Positions 7,703 through 15,990 of a stretch of 64,000 nt of DNA are shown here, piece by piece. The notes beneath the pieces are model-generated. The model saw only the letters and a program-made list of their open reading frames with translations. It was not told the DNA's origin and did no database searches. The stretch is taken from positions 310,001 through 374,000 of the forward strand of contig NZ_RBWU01000005.1 in assembly GCF_003634705.1 (NCBI RefSeq), given 5' to 3'. Made by a program: the position numbers and the translations under genes. The stretch's first letter is position 1. Each line of letters begins with the position of its first letter. The stretch comes from Actinomadura pelletieri DSM 43383. Lineage in GTDB: Bacteria; Actinomycetota; Actinomycetes; Streptosporangiales; Streptosporangiaceae.

Positions 7703-8443
7703 ATGTCTCCCCACACCCCCAGCCGCCGCGTATCGTCCGTCGCGCTCGGCGCGGCGATCCTGACCGCGTCCTTCCTCACCGCCGTCCCCGCCCAGGCCGC
7801 TCCCTGCAAGGCCCTTACCTGCAACTGGTCGGACAAGGGCAGCGGTTCCGGAGGAAACGGCGGAGGCGGCTCCGGTGGGAACTCGGGCCCCGTGGCACCT
7901 CCACCGCCCGAGGGCCTGACGGAGAACGAGGCCCAGGGGTTCGTGCCCGCCGACACCGGTGGCCCGCCCCCGGCGGCCGTCCCGACCACCCTCGACTGGG
8001 TCGCGGCCGCGCGCAGTTCCGCCGCGCTGCCCATTCCGATCGTGCACACCGCTCCGGACGGCAAGACCTATGTCAGCGTACGGACGGCGCTCTGGGTCGA
8101 AGGTTTCGACGTCGTCAGGACGCGCCCGATCGGTGGAGGCGGCCAAATGATCCAGGCCACCGCGCAGCCCAAGTCCGTCACCTGGAACATGGGCGAAGGC
8201 AAGAAGACCTGCGACAGCGCGGGAAGCCGCGACGGGAGTACCTGCAACTACACCTACAAACGCGCGTCCGCGGGCCAACCCGGCGGGAAGTACGAGATCA
8301 CCGCCACCATCACCTGGAATCTCACCTGGAGCTGTGACGGGCCCGCCTGCAACCCCCGGGGAGGCGACCTCGGAACCATGACCATGACTTCGCAGCCGAC
8401 ACCGCTCGTCGTCTCCGAGATACAGACGAACACCGGTCAGTGA
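7703..8443 (+). CDS. Secreted Cys-containing protein of unknown function
   Basis: 246 residues from the ATG at 7703, which has GGAAGGA 6 bases upstream. A signal peptide is clear (SSVALGAAILTASFLTAVPAQA, cleavage near residue 33), followed by a Cys pair (APCKALTCNW), a Gly/Ser linker and a beta-rich domain with two more Cys pairs (CDSAG...CNY; CDGPACN) that probably form disulphides outside the cell. Related actinomycete proteins are often mislabelled ATP/GTP-binding protein; I see no nucleotide-binding motif. The stop codon overlaps the GTG start of the kinase (GTGA), so the two are translationally coupled, which suggests that the secreted protein and the kinase's outer domain work together. 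Confidence 0.7.
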   Translation: MSPHTPSRRVSSVALGAAILTASFLTAVPAQAAPCKALTCNWSDKGSGSGGNGGGGSGGNSGPVAPPPPEGLTENEAQGFVPADTGGPPPAAVPTTLDWVAAARSSAALPIPIVHTAPDGKTYVSVRTALWVEGFDVVRTRPIGGGGQMIQATAQPKSVTWNMGEGKKTCDSAGSRDGSTCNYTYKRASAGQPGGKYEITATITWNLTWSCDGPACNPRGGDLGTMTMTSQPTPLVVSEIQTNTGQ

Positions 8444-10095
8444 TCCCGCGCGAGCATCGGTTGCCCGGGTTCGTCGAACTGGCGAAGCTCGGGACGGGGG
8501 CACAGGGTGAAGTCGTGCTCGCGCGACACGAGTCGAGCGGGACGCCGGTGGCGATCAAGTACCTCACCGCCGGTCTGCTCGGCGACTCGACCGCGCGGGA
8601 CACCTTCCGGCAGGAGGTGCAGATCCTTGGACGCGTGGTCGATCCGCACGTGGCGCGGTTACTGGACTACCGCGAGTCCCCCTGGGGAGCGGCGATCATC
8701 TTGGAGGCCGTGCGAGGACGCCCGCTCCGCAAGGTCCTGGACGAGCTTGGCGGCCCGCTGACCCCTGAGGCCGCCCTGGCGATATTGAAGGGCTCGCTCC
8801 TCGGCCTGGCCGCGGCCCACGCCGTCGGTGTCGTGCACCGCGACTACAAGCCCGCGAACGTACTCGTCCAGGACGACGGTCAGAGCAAGCTCATCGACTT
8901 CGGGATCGCGGTCCTCGTCGGACAGGGCGGCCAGGCGGGCACTCCCGCCTACATGTCGCCGGAACAGTGGGAGGGCGAACCCGCCACACCCGCGACCGAC
9001 CTCTACGCCGCCACCTGCGTCTTCGTCGAGGCCGTCAGCGGAGAGAAACCCTTTCGGGGCACGACGGTCGAGGAGTTGAGGACCGCGCACACCGTCGGCC
9101 CGATCCCCTTGAACCGGGTGCCCGATCCGCTGCGCCCGCTGGTCCTCCGCGGACTGGCAAGGCGTCCTTCCGAACGTGTGAACAGCGCCCACCAGTTCGT
9201 CAGCGAACTCGAGGCGATCGCCGTTCGCGCCTACGGGGCCGAATGGGAGCGGCGCGGCATGATCGCGCTCGGCACCGTGGCCGCCTCCGTGGGTCTCGCC
9301 GTGTTGGCGAGCGCGTTCCCGACCTCCGTCGCGACCTCCGCGGCGACGGGCGTGGCCAACACGGTCGCTCCCGTGTCCAAGGGCTTTCTGGCCAAGATCG
9401 GCGGCGCGAAGGCGGCGGCGGGCATCGGGGCCATGGGGGTCGGTACCGTGCTCGCGGTATGGCTTTTCTGGCCCGGCCCCGGGGTAGGCGGGACGAGTCG
9501 CGCCGGAGTTCACGCCTACTTCAAGAAGCCCGGCGTCCTCCTTCAACAAGCCCACATGCCCGCCTCCGAGACCCCCTACATAAAACTCGAATACACGCTG
9601 ACACCCGCCAGGGCGAAGCCCGGGACCGAGGTCCGTCTTGTGGAGCGGTTCCGAGCCCGTACGCCCGAGGGCGTCTACTACCCGCCCGGAGGCGGACGCC
9701 AGTGCTTCGGGGTGGGTACGCCTTCGCCCAAGACTCACTTCTACAAGTGGGGCATCGGCCTCGACGACGGATTGAAGAGCCCGGCGGCTTTGGGCTTCTA
9801 TCGCATGCCTCCGGTCAAGCGGAATGACATACCGCAGAAGACGACGAACGCGATCGTCCTCCCGGCGGACGAAGAGACGACCGGCGAACACCAGCCGTTC
9901 GTTCAGTCAGAATGCGCCACCATGAGCAGTTGGACGTCGACTCTCAGGATCGTCCTTCCCGAACACGACCTGCTGCCGCCCGGGAAGTACCTGGTGACGC
10001 CACGAGTACCCATGAAGATCACGTCTACGCTCCAGGGCGAGACTCCGATACCGCCGGAGGCGGCGGGGGCACCATTGACGGAAGGCTGCCCGTGA
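8440..10095 (+). CDS. Membrane Ser/Thr protein kinase
   Basis: 551 residues from a GTG overlapping the previous stop. The kinase domain fills about residues 8-265: glycine loop GTGAQGEV (18-25), ATP Lys40 in VAIKYL, catalytic loop HRDYKPAN (133-140), DFG (153-155) and an activation segment GTPAYMSPEQ. All catalytic residues are present; Tyr in HRDYKP is an uncommon variant. Two hydrophobic stretches follow (about 271-290 and 328-347), then an outer domain of about 200 residues with a few Cys (GGRQCFGVG ... SECATM ... EGCP). This is the PknB-like layout, but with an unrecognised sensor rather than PASTA repeats. Operon with the lipoprotein and secreted protein upstream. Confidence 0.85.
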   Translation: MIPREHRLPGFVELAKLGTGAQGEVVLARHESSGTPVAIKYLTAGLLGDSTARDTFRQEVQILGRVVDPHVARLLDYRESPWGAAIILEAVRGRPLRKVLDELGGPLTPEAALAILKGSLLGLAAAHAVGVVHRDYKPANVLVQDDGQSKLIDFGIAVLVGQGGQAGTPAYMSPEQWEGEPATPATDLYAATCVFVEAVSGEKPFRGTTVEELRTAHTVGPIPLNRVPDPLRPLVLRGLARRPSERVNSAHQFVSELEAIAVRAYGAEWERRGMIALGTVAASVGLAVLASAFPTSVATSAATGVANTVAPVSKGFLAKIGGAKAAAGIGAMGVGTVLAVWLFWPGPGVGGTSRAGVHAYFKKPGVLLQQAHMPASETPYIKLEYTLTPARAKPGTEVRLVERFRARTPEGVYYPPGGGRQCFGVGTPSPKTHFYKWGIGLDDGLKSPAALGFYRMPPVKRNDIPQKTTNAIVLPADEETTGEHQPFVQSECATMSSWTSTLRIVLPEHDLLPPGKYLVTPRVPMKITSTLQGETPIPPEAAGAPLTEGCP

Positions 10096-10270
10096 TCGAG
10101 GTGTTGGACGGCTAGGTCCGCTCCGTCCGCGGGGGCGCTGGTAGGATCTCGGCCGATGTGTGGGCGGAGGGACGTGACGAGCCCAGGATTCCCGCCCCCG
10201 GCGTGACGCGGCCGATCCCCGGTCGGCGCAGGATGGAGTCCCGCCCGCCCGTCCCACAGTTAGGGTCCCG

Positions 10271-11767
10271 GTGTTGCTCTCCCCTCTGAAAGACCGCCGT
10301 CGCACGGTTGACGCCGTCATGGGCGCGGTCAGGGGGAACCGGGCGTTCGCGGTCGTGCTCCTCGTCGGCGTGGTGCTTCGGGTGCTCACCATGCTGGGGT
10401 TCAAGAGCGTGCTGTGGTTCAACGACAGCTACGACTTCCTGCGGGTCGCCAACGACCCGTTTCCGCATCCGCTCCGGCCGTCCGGCTACGGGGTGTTCCT
10501 CTGGGGGTTGAAGCCGTTCCACAGCCTGGTGCTGGTCACGGCGTTGCAGCACGCGGCGATCGTCGGGCTGGCGGTGGTCGGGTACCGGATGCTGGTCCGC
10601 GAATTCGACGTGCGGCGGGCGTGGGCGACGGTGGCCGTGACGCCGGTGCTGCTGGACTCCTACCAGATCGAACTCGAACATTTGCTGCTGTCGGACACGC
10701 TGTTCACCGTCCTGGCGTTCGGGGCGATGCTGGTGCTGGCGAAGCCGGGGGCGACGGGGTGGCGGCGGGCCGCTCTGGTCGGTGCGATGCTCGGCGTGGC
10801 GTCGGTCACGCGGACGGTCGGGATGCCCCTGTTCCTCATCGTGGTGCTGTACCTGTTGGTCCGGCGGACGCGGTGGCCCGCCTACGTGGCGCTGGCGGTG
10901 ACGTTCGTCGCGCCCGTGGGCGCTTATGCGACGTGGTACCAGCAGGAGCACGGCCGGTTCGCGATGACCGGGGTGGACGGCATCTTCCTGTGGGGTAGAA
11001 CGGCCGCGTTCGCCGACTGCGCCGAGTTCACCCCGCCCCCGGACCTTGCCCGGCTGTGCCCGCACGGGCCGAAGGACGACCGGCCCGCCTCGTCCCACCA
11101 GATCTGGGCGGAGAACTCGCCGACCGGTTATTCCGACGGGGAGGCGTTCGGGGAGAAGACCAACGCGGACGCGCAGCGGTTCGCGTTCTGGGCGATCGGC
11201 AACCAGCCGCTCGACTACGCGCGGGTCGTGGCGTACGACTTCTTCGTCCGGACGTTCTCGTGGCAGCGCAGCCGCTATCCAACGATCGGCACCGAGGCCA
11301 GGTACCACTTCCCCACGCGGCCCACCGCGCAGAAGCCGGAACTGCCCGTGTACGGAGGCGGTGACCGGCGGACGGTGGTGCGCGAGTACGCGCACGGCAC
11401 GGGACGCACCCACATCGTGGAGCCGTACGCGGGCGTCATGCGCGGCTACCAGGAGCGTGTGCGGGTGCCCGGCACGGTGTTGGGTCTCGTGCTGCTCGCC
11501 GGCGCGGCCGGGATCGTGTTGCGTCGTGCGCGCGCACGGACGGCGCTGTTCTGGGCGTCGAGCGTGACGCTGTTGGCCGTTCCGCCCGTCACGGTCGACT
11601 TCGACTACCGCTATCTGCTGCCCGCGTTGCCGTTCGCGTGTTTCGCGGCGGCCATGGCGTGGGGACGTCCGCTCCCGTCCGGCGGCCGGGCCGGGGGCGA
11701 ACCGGCCGGGAAGACACCGGACGCGGAGGAACCCACCTCGGCCACGCCCGCCGTACCGCGGAACTGA
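10271..11767 (+). CDS. Polytopic GT-C type membrane protein (putative glycosyltransferase)
   Basis: 498 residues from a GTG, with TAGGG just upstream; an ATG 16 codons later is an alternative. About ten hydrophobic segments are spread over the protein, starting with AFAVVLLVGVVLRVLTM. The first outer loop carries the acidic pair WFNDSYDFL that is typical of GT-C (dolichyl-phosphate-mannose transferase-like, GT39/GT83) enzymes, and a large outer loop (about 245-395) lies between the later segments. The probable role is transfer of a sugar from a polyprenyl phosphate carrier on the outside of the membrane; donor and acceptor are unknown. The preceding 175 bases show no gene. Confidence 0.7.
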   Translation: MLLSPLKDRRRTVDAVMGAVRGNRAFAVVLLVGVVLRVLTMLGFKSVLWFNDSYDFLRVANDPFPHPLRPSGYGVFLWGLKPFHSLVLVTALQHAAIVGLAVVGYRMLVREFDVRRAWATVAVTPVLLDSYQIELEHLLLSDTLFTVLAFGAMLVLAKPGATGWRRAALVGAMLGVASVTRTVGMPLFLIVVLYLLVRRTRWPAYVALAVTFVAPVGAYATWYQQEHGRFAMTGVDGIFLWGRTAAFADCAEFTPPPDLARLCPHGPKDDRPASSHQIWAENSPTGYSDGEAFGEKTNADAQRFAFWAIGNQPLDYARVVAYDFFVRTFSWQRSRYPTIGTEARYHFPTRPTAQKPELPVYGGGDRRTVVREYAHGTGRTHIVEPYAGVMRGYQERVRVPGTVLGLVLLAGAAGIVLRRARARTALFWASSVTLLAVPPVTVDFDYRYLLPALPFACFAAAMAWGRPLPSGGRAGGEPAGKTPDAEEPTSATPAVPRN

Positions 11768-11807
11768 GTACGAACGCGGATATCGGCCCGGGACCGGCGT
11801 CTCGATC

Positions 11808-12557
11808 ATGGTTCGTATGCGCGTGATCGTGATCCTCTTGATGGGGCTGCTGGCGACGGGGTGTGGTTCGGCGGGCTCGGGTGAGGCGCGGGCCGTCGAG
11901 GACGCGCGGGACAACGCCCGTGAGGTCGCCCAGCGGTTCTACATCTACAACGCCCGCGTCTACCCCGCGGAGTTCGTCGCGCACAATGTCGCGGACCTGA
12001 ACGGCGTGGAGGTCATGAGTTTCACCGGCCGGACGACCGCAGGGGAGGGGGTACGGGTCGTGGTGCGCGTGTCCGGGGTCGCGTTGAAGGGCGGGTGGGT
12101 CCCGGGCGAGCAGGTCACGGTGATGCGCTGCTTCGAGCTGCGGTTCGCGACGAGCGCCGACGTGGGCGACGGCGAGCCGCGTGACGTGACGTGTCCTCCC
12201 GGAGGCCCGCGGACGTTCGAACCGTGGCCCAAGACGCCGGAGATTCCGGTCGATCGGCTTGAGGAGGCGCTGCCACGCGTACCGGTCGGGGGCCGCGTGG
12301 ACGTTGCGGAGGTTCGGAAGGCCGTCGGCTCAGTGCGTCTCGACCCGGCCATCCATCGGGAGTTCAAGGTCAAGGGCGATGTGGTGGGCGGTCTGCTGTG
12401 GATCAAGCCGTATCTCGCGGACGCGCTCGACTGCGTCCTGATCCGTGTCGCGCCCGGTAGTACGTCCGTGTGGGTGCCGTCGAGGGCGCAACGCATGATC
12501 GGCGAGGCCGGATGCGACGTCGACCACGCCATCGACCCGATGCCGCCGCCGCACTAG
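11808..12557 (+). CDS. Putative lipoprotein of unknown function
   Basis: 249 residues. A short signal peptide (MRVIVILLMGLLATGC) ends in a lipobox with Cys22; the ATG at 11817 (third codon on) is an equally good start. The mature part has an amphipathic helix (VEDARDNAREVAQRFYIYNARVY) and a beta-rich remainder with Cys at CFELRF, VTCPPGG, DCVLIR and GCDVDH. No family recognised. It follows the GT-C gene by 40 bases and overlaps the convergent MmcQ/YjbR gene by 4 bases. Confidence 0.65.
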   Translation: MVRMRVIVILLMGLLATGCGSAGSGEARAVEDARDNAREVAQRFYIYNARVYPAEFVAHNVADLNGVEVMSFTGRTTAGEGVRVVVRVSGVALKGGWVPGEQVTVMRCFELRFATSADVGDGEPRDVTCPPGGPRTFEPWPKTPEIPVDRLEEALPRVPVGGRVDVAEVRKAVGSVRLDPAIHREFKVKGDVVGGLLWIKPYLADALDCVLIRVAPGSTSVWVPSRAQRMIGEAGCDVDHAIDPMPPPH

Positions 12558-12895
12558 GAGCCGAGCCGGGCGGCGGCGACCTTCTTCGGGACGACCATGC
12601 GCCACGCGTCCACGACCAGTTCGCGCATCTCGGGTTCGTCGAGCGCGGCGGTCCAGGCGTGCACCCAGTTGAAGCGCAGGTCGGATTCGCCGGGCAGGTG
12701 GAACTTCGCGGGTTCCGAGTCGACGAGGGCGGCGCGTTCCTCCTTCGGGAAGGCGAAGCCCATCACGGTCTCGTCCTGGGAGAAGGCGACGTAGACGATC
12801 GCCCCGACGCGGAACTTCACCCTGTCCCTGATGAGGTGCTCGGACGTGCGCGGCAGCGTCAGCGCGAGCGCCCGTACCTGGTCAACAGTGATCAT
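12554..12895 (-). CDS. MmcQ/YjbR family protein
   Basis: 113 residues, the usual length for this family. It starts MITVDQVRALALTLPRTSEH and has the family's beta-hairpin core (KFRVGAIVYVAFS ... MGFAFPKEERAALV), the FNWVHAW segment and the C-terminal ELVVDAWRMVVPKKVAAARL helix. The fold resembles the double-stranded-DNA-binding YjbR proteins, but the role in actinomycetes is not established. Its 3' end overlaps the lipoprotein gene by 4 bases. Confidence 0.85.
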   Translation of the reverse strand: MITVDQVRALALTLPRTSEHLIRDRVKFRVGAIVYVAFSQDETVMGFAFPKEERAALVDSEPAKFHLPGESDLRFNWVHAWTAALDEPEMRELVVDAWRMVVPKKVAAARLGS

Positions 12896-12994
12896 CGTGT
12901 CCTCCTGTGGCCGTGTCCGGCATGGCCGCTTCCCTCCAGCAAACCATCACGGAACGCATGACCTTGATAGATTTCCGTGGCGAAGGGGCGGTCG

Positions 12995-13336
12995 ATGAAC
13001 GAACTGGTGCGTTGGCAGACCGAGCACGGGACGGTGGTCGTCGAGACCGACGACACGGAACCGGGCTTCGACTCGGTGTCACGTGGGGCCGGGATCGTCC
13101 ATGACGCGGCCCGCAGGTTCGAGGACGCGTTCCAGGACGTCCGGGACGCCGCGGAGTCCGCGCTCGCGGCACTGCGCGGCGGCGACCTGAACCCCGACGC
13201 GGTCGAGCTGGAGTTCGGCGTCAAGCTCAACGCGGCGGCCGGGGCCGTCATCGCCAAGACGTCCGTCGAGGGGCACCTCAAGGTCAAGCTGGTCTGGGGA
13301 CGTCCGGGAACCGGAGCGGCCCCGGAGGGGGCGTAG
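12995..13336 (+). CDS. Trypco1 / CU044_2847-family protein (trypsin co-occurring domain)
   Basis: 113 residues from the ATG at 12995, with GAAGGGG 6 bases upstream. The sequence runs FETDD-like strand (VVVETDDTEPGF), a long helix (AGIVHDAARRFEDAFQDVRDAAESALAAL), then ELEFGVKLNAAAGAVIAKTSVEGHLKVKLVW. The ending 'xFGVKLxAxAGAVIAxxxxEGxxxVxLxW' is the signature of the small domain that is repeatedly found beside trypsin-like proteases in conflict systems. It lies 5 bases ahead of exactly such a protease gene. It is probably an adaptor or regulator of the protease; this role is inferred from gene context in the family. Confidence 0.8.
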   Translation: MNELVRWQTEHGTVVVETDDTEPGFDSVSRGAGIVHDAARRFEDAFQDVRDAAESALAALRGGDLNPDAVELEFGVKLNAAAGAVIAKTSVEGHLKVKLVWGRPGTGAAPEGA

Positions 13337-13341
13337 CCGGA

Positions 13342-15015
13342 GTGGACGGCTGGCAGTGGCGCGCGTGGGTCGGTCGCCCGGCGGGAGGCAAGATCGGCGC
13401 CGCGTTCCTCGTCACCGAGACCCGGCTTCTCACCTGCGCGCACACCGTGCAGGGGCTGGACGAGGCGCGTGTCGGCTTCCCGGGGCTTCTGGAGGGTCTG
13501 CCCGCCCGGGTGGTGCGGTGCGGCGTCTGGGAGCGGGCGGGCGATCCCGGCGATGTCGCCGTCCTGGAGTTACCCGAGCCGGTGCCGTACACGCCCGCCC
13601 GTCTCGCCGCGCCCGACGACCTGCGGGAACGTCCGGTGGACGGCCGGCCGCTCGGCGTGTGCGGCTTCCCCCGGCGGCGCGACCAGAACGAGCGGCACGC
13701 GACGGTGACGACGTCGCGGTACCGGGCCATGCGGCAGGAGTGGTGGGAGCTCAAAACCGCGCCGGGCGAGTGGCTGGAGCAGGGCTACAGCGGCTCCGCC
13801 GTGTACGACACGGCGACGGGCGAGGTCATCGGCATGGTGACGAACGCCGAACTCCGCGGCGACGACCGCGCCGAACTCGGCTGGATGCTTCCCCTCACCA
13901 AGATCCGTGAGTACTGGGAGGCACTGGACGACCTGTTGCCGCTGCGGTGGACGACCGGGGAGGCGCGCCGCGAGCTGCGCGGCCTGCTCGACGGCGTCCG
14001 TTTCACCGAACCGCTCGGCTCCGGCCTGGAGCGGGCGGTCGGCCGTCCGGTGTCGGAGGAGTTCCGGTCCGCGTGGGCGTCGGTGCGGTACGTCGCGGAG
14101 GGGTGGCCGCAGGAACGCCTCGTCCGATACCTGGCGATGCTCGGGCGGCACCTGCCCGAGGCGACACGGTCGCGGCTCGCGGACTGGTCGGCGCGGCACC
14201 TGCCGGGCGCCGGGCCCGCCGACCCGGCGTTCTCCACGCCCGCGTCGGTGATCGTCCGGTTGGAGCGGGCGGTGTTCGACAAGGCCGTCGACGTCACCGT
14301 CCACACATGGATCGACGGCGCCGAGGGCCCGTCGCGGCCGACCGTGCGGGTTCCGGAGGGACGGGTGCAGCGGGCGGTCGAGGAGGGCGTCGCCGCGATG
14401 GTGCCCACGCTGTACGGGCACGACTGGATGATCGAGTTCGCGGTGCCGGAGAGCTGGCTCGGCAAACCGTTCGAGCGGTGGTACCTCGACGCGCGCAACA
14501 GGATCCGGATGCGGCAGCGTCCGGTGGTCGTGCGGGACGTGAACCGGCTGCGCCCCGACTCGATCCGTCGCGACCAGGCCCACCACCGGTGGAAGCTGCT
14601 CACCGCGCGGGGCCGCAGCGACCCGCACCCGATCCGCTGCGACGAACCCCGCCGGGGCCCGGACTTCCAGGACTGGCTGGAGGCCAACGTCGACTTCTGC
14701 GTGCTCGTGTACGGGTCGCGTCCGGTGAAGAGCCGGTTGACGGCGGCGCTCAACAACGGCATCCCGGTCATGCTGTGGACGCGGACGCCGTGCGACGCGA
14801 CGACCCACGGCGACTGCCGCGGGCGCCGCGTCCTCGACGCGCTCACCGCCGCCGTGGGCGACCAGCACCCCGGCGACCTGCCCAAGGTCGCGTTCGCCCT
14901 CCGCAAGGACGCGCTGATCGCACCCCAGGACGTCCCGCACTGCGGGCGCGACCTGACCCTGCTCTGGGACGACCCGTCCCGACTCCCCGATCCCCCGCTC
15001 GCCATGGAGGTCTAG
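13342..15015 (+). CDS. Trypsin-like protease with VMAP C-terminal domain
   Basis: 557 residues from a GTG. Residues 1-190 form a chymotrypsin-fold protease with an intact triad: His34 in LLTCAHTV, Asp71 in DPGDVAVLEL and Ser150 in GYSGSAVYD. There is no signal peptide, so it acts in the cytoplasm. Residues 200-290 are a helical module (ARRELRGLLDGVRF ... ERLVRYLAMLGRHLPE). Residues 298-550 match the vWA-MoxR-associated protein C-terminal domain: VIVRLERAVFDKAVDVTVHTW, WMIEFAVPESWLGKPFERWY, FCVLVYGSRP, and a WTRTPCDATTHGDC-x-GRRV stretch. In the family this protein is the candidate effector that the ATPase and vWA partners switch on. It lies directly upstream of the MoxR gene with no gap. Confidence 0.85.
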   Translation: MDGWQWRAWVGRPAGGKIGAAFLVTETRLLTCAHTVQGLDEARVGFPGLLEGLPARVVRCGVWERAGDPGDVAVLELPEPVPYTPARLAAPDDLRERPVDGRPLGVCGFPRRRDQNERHATVTTSRYRAMRQEWWELKTAPGEWLEQGYSGSAVYDTATGEVIGMVTNAELRGDDRAELGWMLPLTKIREYWEALDDLLPLRWTTGEARRELRGLLDGVRFTEPLGSGLERAVGRPVSEEFRSAWASVRYVAEGWPQERLVRYLAMLGRHLPEATRSRLADWSARHLPGAGPADPAFSTPASVIVRLERAVFDKAVDVTVHTWIDGAEGPSRPTVRVPEGRVQRAVEEGVAAMVPTLYGHDWMIEFAVPESWLGKPFERWYLDARNRIRMRQRPVVVRDVNRLRPDSIRRDQAHHRWKLLTARGRSDPHPIRCDEPRRGPDFQDWLEANVDFCVLVYGSRPVKSRLTAALNNGIPVMLWTRTPCDATTHGDCRGRRVLDALTAAVGDQHPGDLPKVAFALRKDALIAPQDVPHCGRDLTLLWDDPSRLPDPPLAMEV

Positions 15016-15990
15016 ATGCCCGACTGGCTGCTCTATACAGGGAGCCGTCCTCCGCACGACGGCATCACGCGGCTTCCTCCGCCGCCGCCTTGGCGGGTGT
15101 TCGACGGCGGGCCCCTCCTGCCGTCCCCTTCCGGCGGTTCGGGCAACGCGCACCAGGCGACGACGTACCGACCCTCGGACGACGCCGTCCAGCAGGTCAA
15201 CGCCGCGTTGTATCTGCGGCGTCCGCTGCTGGTGACCGGGCCGCCCGGCACCGGGAAATCGACGCTCGCGTATGCGGTGGCCCACGAACTGGGGCTCGGG
15301 CCCGTCCTGCACTGGCCCATCACCAGCCGGACGACCTTGCGCGACGGTCTCTACCAGTACGACCCGTTGACCCGCCTGTACGCGGCCGGACGCGACGAAA
15401 CGCCCGCCGACGAGGACATCGGCCGCTACATCCGGCTCGGCGCCCTGGGCACCGCGCTTCTCCCCTACGAACGGCCGCGCGTCCTGCTCGTCGATGAGAT
15501 CGACAAGAGCGACATCGACCTGCCCAACGACCTGCTCACCATCTTCGAGAAGGGCGAGTACGAGATACCGGAACTGGCCCGGCGCGCCGACCCGATGGCC
15601 GACGTGATGACCGCCGACGGTCCTGGTGCCGCTCGTGTCACGGTCACCGCGGGGACGGTCCGCTGCCACGCGTTCCCCCTGGTGGTGATGACCAGCAACG
15701 GTGAACGCGAGTTCCCGCCCGCGTTCCTGCGCCGCTGTGTCACGGTCGAGCTTCGGCAGCCGTCGGACGAGGCGGAGCTGGCGGCGATCGTTCGGGAGCA
15801 TCTGGGGCCGCTCGCCGATCACAGCGACGACCTCGTCCGCCGGTTCTTCGAGCGCGCCTCGTCCGGCACCCTCGCGACCGACCAGCTCCTCAACGCCGTC
15901 TACCTGTGCCGCCACGCCGCCACCGAGGACCGCCGGGCCCTGGCCGACCGCATCATGCCGTACCTGTCGGAGCCCATCGATGACGATTGA
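15016..15990 (+). CDS. MoxR-type AAA+ ATPase
   Basis: 324 residues starting at the base after the protease stop. Walker A GPPGTGKS (75-82), Walker B LLVDEID (157-163), sensor 1 TSN (226-228) and the arginine finger region AFLRRC (236-241) are all intact, as in active MoxR ATPases. The N-terminal 45 residues are a Pro/Gly-rich lead (RLPPPPPWRVFDGGPLL). MoxR proteins remodel partners together with vWA proteins; here the partners are the VMAP protease upstream and the vWA protein downstream. The start of the next gene lies inside its last codons (11-base overlap). Confidence 0.88.
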   Translation: MPDWLLYTGSRPPHDGITRLPPPPPWRVFDGGPLLPSPSGGSGNAHQATTYRPSDDAVQQVNAALYLRRPLLVTGPPGTGKSTLAYAVAHELGLGPVLHWPITSRTTLRDGLYQYDPLTRLYAAGRDETPADEDIGRYIRLGALGTALLPYERPRVLLVDEIDKSDIDLPNDLLTIFEKGEYEIPELARRADPMADVMTADGPGAARVTVTAGTVRCHAFPLVVMTSNGEREFPPAFLRRCVTVELRQPSDEAELAAIVREHLGPLADHSDDLVRRFFERASSGTLATDQLLNAVYLCRHAATEDRRALADRIMPYLSEPIDDD

